From contig JAYYOR010000008.1 in NCBI GenBank assembly GCA_036130055.1, positions 1-9,525 of the forward strand: a stretch of 9,525 nucleotides of DNA, in the 5' to 3' direction. The number at the start of each line of letters is the position of its first letter. Position 1 is the first letter of the stretch. The DNA is from TMED69 sp036130055. GTDB taxonomy: Bacteria; Pseudomonadota; Gammaproteobacteria; Ga0077536. Below the pieces are notes generated by a model. It was given only the letters and a program-made list of their open reading frames with translations. It was not told where the DNA came from and made no database searches. Positions 6,749 through 9,525 of this stretch are shown here, piece after piece. The position numbers and the translations under genes are program-made.

Positions 6749-6777
6749 TTATCACTAATTAACGTATTCATTAAAAT
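6749..6777 (+). promoter_or_regulatory. Candidate promoter for ahcY
   Basis: TTATCA at 6749-6754 (4 of 6) and TAAAAT at 6772-6777 (5 of 6) are spaced by 17 bp in the metK-ahcY gap. The start would fall near 6784, inside the AAGGA ribosome site, so the leader would be very short. That weakens the call. TAAAAT is part of the AT palindrome TTAAAATTTTAA at 6771-6782. Confidence 0.3.
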
Positions 6778-6796
6778 TTTAAAAGGAAACTAACAA

Positions 6797-8236
6797 ATGG
6801 CCCAAAAAACTCTAACCGCCGCGAGAAAAAGCGTTTTAAAAAATCGTGATTATGCGGTAAAGGATATAAATGACGCGGAATTCGGTCGGAAAGAAATTGC
6901 TTTAGCTGAGCATGAAATGCCTGGCTTGATGGCAATGAGAGAAGAGTATGGGAAAGAAAAGCCCTTAAAAGGTGCCCGAATAACAGGGTCTCTTCACATG
7001 ACAATTCAGACTGCTGTCCTTATTGAAACCCTAGAATTTCTAGGTGCAGAAGTCAGATGGGCCAGTTGTAACATTTTCTCTACTCAAGACCATGCAGCAG
7101 CTGCTATCGCCGCCAATGGAACCCCTGTCTTCGCAGTAAAAGGAGAATCGATAACAGATTACTGGAATTATACTGACAAAATTCTCGATTGGGGAAATGG
7201 AAAAGGGCCTAATATGATCTTGGATGACGGAGGGGACGCTACTACGTTTGTGTTGACCGGCCTGGCTGCTGAAAAGGATCCAAGTATACTCGACGTTAAG
7301 CCTGACAACGAAGAAGAGGAAGCGTTATATAATCAACTGAAAAAATCGCTTAGACGCGATCCAAAACGTTTCAGCAGGATAGTGCCTAAGATAATTGGTG
7401 TAACAGAGGAAACAACTACCGGTATACACAAATTATATCAGCTGCTCCAGACCAATCAGCTATGTTTCCCCGCTATGAACGTCAACGATTCGGTAACTAA
7501 ATCAAAATTTGACAATCTGTATGGTTGTCGGCATTCATTGGTTGATGCAATTAATCGAGCAACGGACGTAATGATTTCAGGGAAGGTTGCAGTGGTTGCT
7601 GGGTACGGGGATGTAGGGAAAGGTAGCTGTCAATCTTTGAAAGGCCAAGGAGCGAGGGTAATTGTTACTGAAATAGACCCAATCTGTGCACTTCAAGCTG
7701 CAATGGAAGGTTATGAGGTTATGACTATGGAAGAGGCAGCGCCGCTTGGTGATATATTTGTCACTACAACAGGCTGTTTAGACGTTATTACCGAAAAACA
7801 CATGAAAAAAATGAAAGATTTAGCACTCGTATGTAACATAGGGCATTTCGACAGCGAGATTCAAGTTGGGAAAATGCGAAAATATGAGTGGGAAGAAATA
7901 AAGCCACAAGTCCACAAAATAAAGATAAAGCCTAACCAAAACATCATTCTTCTGGCTGAAGGGCGGCTTGTTAACTTAGGCTGCGCGACGGGGCATCCTA
8001 GCTTCGTAATGTCTGCCAGCTTCACGAACCAGGTTATTGCACAGATTGAAATGTTTAATCATCCGGAGCGCTACCCAATAGACGTTTATGTTCTTCCGAA
8101 AATTTTAGACGAAAAGGTTGCGCACCTGCACCTTAAAAAACTTAATATTAGGTTGGATCAACTTAACAGCAAACAGGCAAAGTATATAAATGTTCCCAAA
8201 AATGGGCCATTCAAGCCAGACTATTACAGATACTGA
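6797..8236 (+). CDS. ahcY: S-adenosylhomocysteine hydrolase
   Basis: This 479-residue NAD-dependent enzyme splits S-adenosylhomocysteine into adenosine and homocysteine, relieving product inhibition of methyltransferases. Residues matching the human active site are present: Asp144 in ILDDGGD, Glu205 in EETTTG, and Lys235 and Asp239 in NVNDSVTKSKFDN. The Rossmann NAD motif is GYGDVGKG (269-276). The C-terminal tail that completes the partner subunit's NAD site ends KPDYYRY, with Lys473 and Tyr477. The extra segment at about 160-196 (acidic NEEEE, then KKSLRRDPKRF) is the insertion typical of bacterial and plant enzymes and explains the length beyond the 432-residue human form. ATG 6797 has AAGGA at 6783-6787, 9 bases upstream. 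It is placed directly after metK, giving the two ends of the SAM-use cycle. No SAH riboswitch fits in the 57-bp leader. Confidence 0.97.
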   Translation: MAQKTLTAARKSVLKNRDYAVKDINDAEFGRKEIALAEHEMPGLMAMREEYGKEKPLKGARITGSLHMTIQTAVLIETLEFLGAEVRWASCNIFSTQDHAAAAIAANGTPVFAVKGESITDYWNYTDKILDWGNGKGPNMILDDGGDATTFVLTGLAAEKDPSILDVKPDNEEEEALYNQLKKSLRRDPKRFSRIVPKIIGVTEETTTGIHKLYQLLQTNQLCFPAMNVNDSVTKSKFDNLYGCRHSLVDAINRATDVMISGKVAVVAGYGDVGKGSCQSLKGQGARVIVTEIDPICALQAAMEGYEVMTMEEAAPLGDIFVTTTGCLDVITEKHMKKMKDLALVCNIGHFDSEIQVGKMRKYEWEEIKPQVHKIKIKPNQNIILLAEGRLVNLGCATGHPSFVMSASFTNQVIAQIEMFNHPERYPIDVYVLPKILDEKVAHLHLKKLNIRLDQLNSKQAKYINVPKNGPFKPDYYRY

Positions 8237-8255
8237 AATTTGTTTAGCCAGATGT

Positions 8256-8268
8256 CATTGGACCAATG
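8256..8268. repeat. 13-bp perfect palindrome in the ahcY-sufE gap
   Basis: CATTGG and CCAATG flank a single A. As DNA it is a compact operator-like site. As RNA it could fold as a 5-bp stem with a GAC loop. It sits 24 bases before the sufE ATG. Any binding protein is unknown. Confidence 0.45.
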
Positions 8269-8284
8269 CTCAAAATTTAGAGCA
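8267..8284 (+). repeat. Inverted repeat (5-bp stem) covering the sufE ribosome site region
   Basis: TGCTC at 8267-8271 pairs with GAGCA at 8280-8284 around an 8-base AT-rich loop. It shares two bases with the palindrome just upstream. Its right arm includes AGAG (8279-8282), the only Shine-Dalgarno-like sequence before the sufE ATG at 8293. Confidence 0.35.
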
Positions 8285-8292
8285 ACATACCA

Positions 8293-8727
8293 ATGAGGGG
8301 TAGTAATACTTTCAAGGAAGCCGTGTCTGAAGTCGTTGATACTTTTGGCTATCTCGATGACTGGGCTACTAGATATGAGCATATAATTGATCTTGGGAAG
8401 AACCTTGGTAACTTTCCGGATAATTTAAAGACTCCTGCTAATAAAATAGAGGGATGCCAATCACAGGTATGGGTGCATAGTGTGTTTGACGGCAAAATCA
8501 TTAAATTCCAGGCAACCAGCGATTCCACGATAGTTAGAGGATTGATAGCTCTTTTATTAAGCGTCTACTCATCGAGGACTCCAGAAGAAATATTGAAAAA
8601 TCCTCCTGATTTTTTGGAAGAAATCGAGCTTAGCAGTCATCTGTCACCTACAAGAAGCAATGGCCTGGCAGCATTGGTTTCTCATATCCAAACAACCGCC
8701 TCTAACGCCCTTTTAGCGAAAAAATAA
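8293..8727 (+). CDS. sufE: SufE family sulfur acceptor protein
   Basis: This 144-residue protein is full length for SufE (138 in E. coli). SufE takes persulfide sulfur from the cysteine desulfurase SufS and passes it to the SufBCD scaffold for Fe-S cluster assembly. The catalytic cysteine is Cys55 in KIEGCQSQVWV (51-61), matching Cys51 of E. coli. SDSTIVRGLIALLLSVYS (76-93) and the C-terminal HLSPTRSNGLAALVSHIQ (116-133) are conserved family segments. CsdE is a paralogue that cannot be fully excluded, but the motif pattern suits SufE. No sufS, sufB, sufC or sufD lies in the window, so the gene stands apart from its pathway. The ATG has only a weak AGAG site 10 bases upstream and a structured 56-base leader. 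ileS follows 37 bases later. Confidence 0.93.
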   Translation: MRGSNTFKEAVSEVVDTFGYLDDWATRYEHIIDLGKNLGNFPDNLKTPANKIEGCQSQVWVHSVFDGKIIKFQATSDSTIVRGLIALLLSVYSSRTPEEILKNPPDFLEEIELSSHLSPTRSNGLAALVSHIQTTASNALLAKK

Positions 8728-8751
8728 AGTAAACTATATATTTCTATAAAT

Positions 8752-8767
8752 AAGAGAGAATAGTTTG
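8752..8767 (+). promoter_or_regulatory. Ribosome binding site and TTG start of ileS
   Basis: AAGAGAG at 8752-8758 lies 6 bases before TTG 8765. The first residues (MATFEEIRKVDLSQIENKVL) fit an IleS N-terminus, and the first in-frame ATG is at codon 34, too late to be the start. Confidence 0.6.
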
Positions 8768-9525
8768 GCTACATTCGAGGAGATAAGGAAAGTAGATCTT
8801 TCCCAAATTGAGAATAAAGTACTTGCCTTTTGGGATGAAGAAGATACTTTTAAAAAAAGTATCATGCAAAGGGCTGGGTGCGATGTATTTAACTTTTATG
8901 AAGGCCCACCCACTGCTAACGGAAAACCGGGAATTCATCACGTTTTGGGAAGGACAATAAAAGATGTTTTCTGCCGATTTCGGGCGCTCAAAGGATTTTA
9001 TGTTGAAAGAAAAGGTGGTTGGGATACTCACGGACTTCCGGTTGAAATTGAGATTGAAAAAAAATTAGGGATAAAAAATAAATTAGAAATCGAAACCTAT
9101 GGTATTAAAAGATTTAATCAAGAGTGTAAAAACAGTGTTTTAAAATATAAAAATGATTGGGACGACCTAACAAGAAAAATTGGTTACTGGGTTGATCTAA
9201 AAAATCCATATGTGACCTTTGACAATAAATACATAGAATCAGTTTGGTGGCTTATTAAAGAGCTACATAAAAAGGAACTGCTTTATAAAGGTTATAAAAT
9301 TCAGTGGTATAGCCCTGGAAGCGGGACGGTCTTGTCGTCCCATGAAGTGTCACTAGGATACAAAGAAGTTACGGACCCAAGTGTATATGTTCTAGTAAAA
9401 ATAAAAAATTCAGAAAATAAATTTTTATTAATTTGGACAACTACGCCTTGGACTTTGCCAAGCAACGTCGCAATTGCTATTAATCCTGAGATAGATTACG
9501 TCCTTGTACAACACGGTAAAAAACA
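8765..9525 (+). CDS. ileS: Isoleucyl-tRNA synthetase, N-terminal 253 residues, cut by the window edge
   Basis: This open frame runs from TTG 8765 to the window end with no stop. It is the N-terminal quarter of a class I aminoacyl-tRNA synthetase that charges tRNA-Ile and edits valine. FYEGPPTANGKPGIHHVLG (44-62) holds the HIGH-type ATP motif in the GIHH form. GWDTHGLPVEIEIEKKLGI (85-103) is the conserved stretch that follows. WWLIKELHKKELLYKGYKIQ and SPGSGTVLSSHEV lead into the CP1 editing domain, whose WTTTPWTLPSN is at 224-234. The GIHH form, the SSHEV segment and the KGYKIQ.YSP phrase resemble Bacteroidetes and other type-2 (eukaryote-like) IleS proteins rather than the E. coli type. The KMSKS motif and anticodon domain lie outside the window. 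ValRS and LeuRS are less likely given the GWDTHGLPVE and SSHEV context. Confidence 0.93.
   Translation, partial: MATFEEIRKVDLSQIENKVLAFWDEEDTFKKSIMQRAGCDVFNFYEGPPTANGKPGIHHVLGRTIKDVFCRFRALKGFYVERKGGWDTHGLPVEIEIEKKLGIKNKLEIETYGIKRFNQECKNSVLKYKNDWDDLTRKIGYWVDLKNPYVTFDNKYIESVWWLIKELHKKELLYKGYKIQWYSPGSGTVLSSHEVSLGYKEVTDPSVYVLVKIKNSENKFLLIWTTTPWTLPSNVAIAINPEIDYVLVQHGKK

Noticed and set aside
6740..6796. SAH riboswitch or intrinsic terminator between metK and ahcY
   Set aside because: The gap is too short and AT-rich for the aptamer. The palindrome TTAAAATTTTAA lacks G-C pairs and a loop suited to a terminator.
6771..7004. Minus-strand open frame over the start of ahcY
   Set aside because: It is antisense to conserved AhcY codons with no motif or ribosome site of note.
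8744..9031. Minus-strand frame over the start of ileS
   Set aside because: It overlaps the convincing IleS N-terminus and ribosome site and has no support of its own.
1..9525. CRISPR array, tRNA or rRNA gene, insertion sequence, toxin-antitoxin or phage defence genes
   Set aside because: No spaced direct repeats, cloverleaf-like segments, transposase motifs or terminal repeats were seen. The window is almost fully occupied by housekeeping genes.

Overview
The window looks like an AT-rich, compact proteobacterial chromosome. It holds ten protein genes, two of them cut by the window edges. There are no RNA genes, insertion sequences, phage genes or CRISPR arrays, and no gene-free stretch reaches 120 bases. 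MetK reads from memory as alphaproteobacterial in style (GAGDQGIMFGYA, the LMPA.I.Y.H region, GGGAFSGKDPTKVDRS). The EF-P/EpmA/EpmB set also fits Proteobacteria. I lean to Alphaproteobacteria, but a gammaproteobacterium is not excluded. The gene content is housekeeping rather than accessory.

Region 1 (1-2015) is an elongation factor P module. The start of epmB (lysine 2,3-aminomutase-like, minus strand, running off the left edge) diverges across 44 bp from efp and epmA (plus strand). EpmB makes (R)-beta-lysine, EpmA attaches it to Lys34 of EF-P, and modified EF-P rescues ribosomes stalled at polyproline. The epmA TTG start follows the efp TAG stop with no base between, so the two genes share one reading frame broken by a single amber codon.

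Region 2 (2012-3811, minus strand) is a single SLC13/DASS-type membrane transporter with two cytosolic RCK_C (TrkA-C) domains. It converges on epmA with a 4-bp stop-to-stop overlap.

Region 3 (3929-9525, plus strand) is a tight run: an all-alpha dimeric dUTPase, a PIG3-type NAD(P)H:quinone oxidoreductase, metK, ahcY, sufE and the start of ileS. A good extended -10 promoter lies upstream of the dUTPase gene. MetK makes S-adenosylmethionine and AhcY removes the S-adenosylhomocysteine left after methyl transfer, so the core of this run is the activated methyl cycle. SufE (sulfur transfer for Fe-S clusters) and IleS (isoleucyl-tRNA synthetase) follow.

I found no clear undescribed system. The points most worth a second look are the zero-gap in-frame efp/epmA junction, a Bacteroidetes-like IleS beside proteobacterial genes, two adjoining inverted repeats filling the sufE leader, and the stop-overlapping convergent pair with an inverted repeat at its edge.
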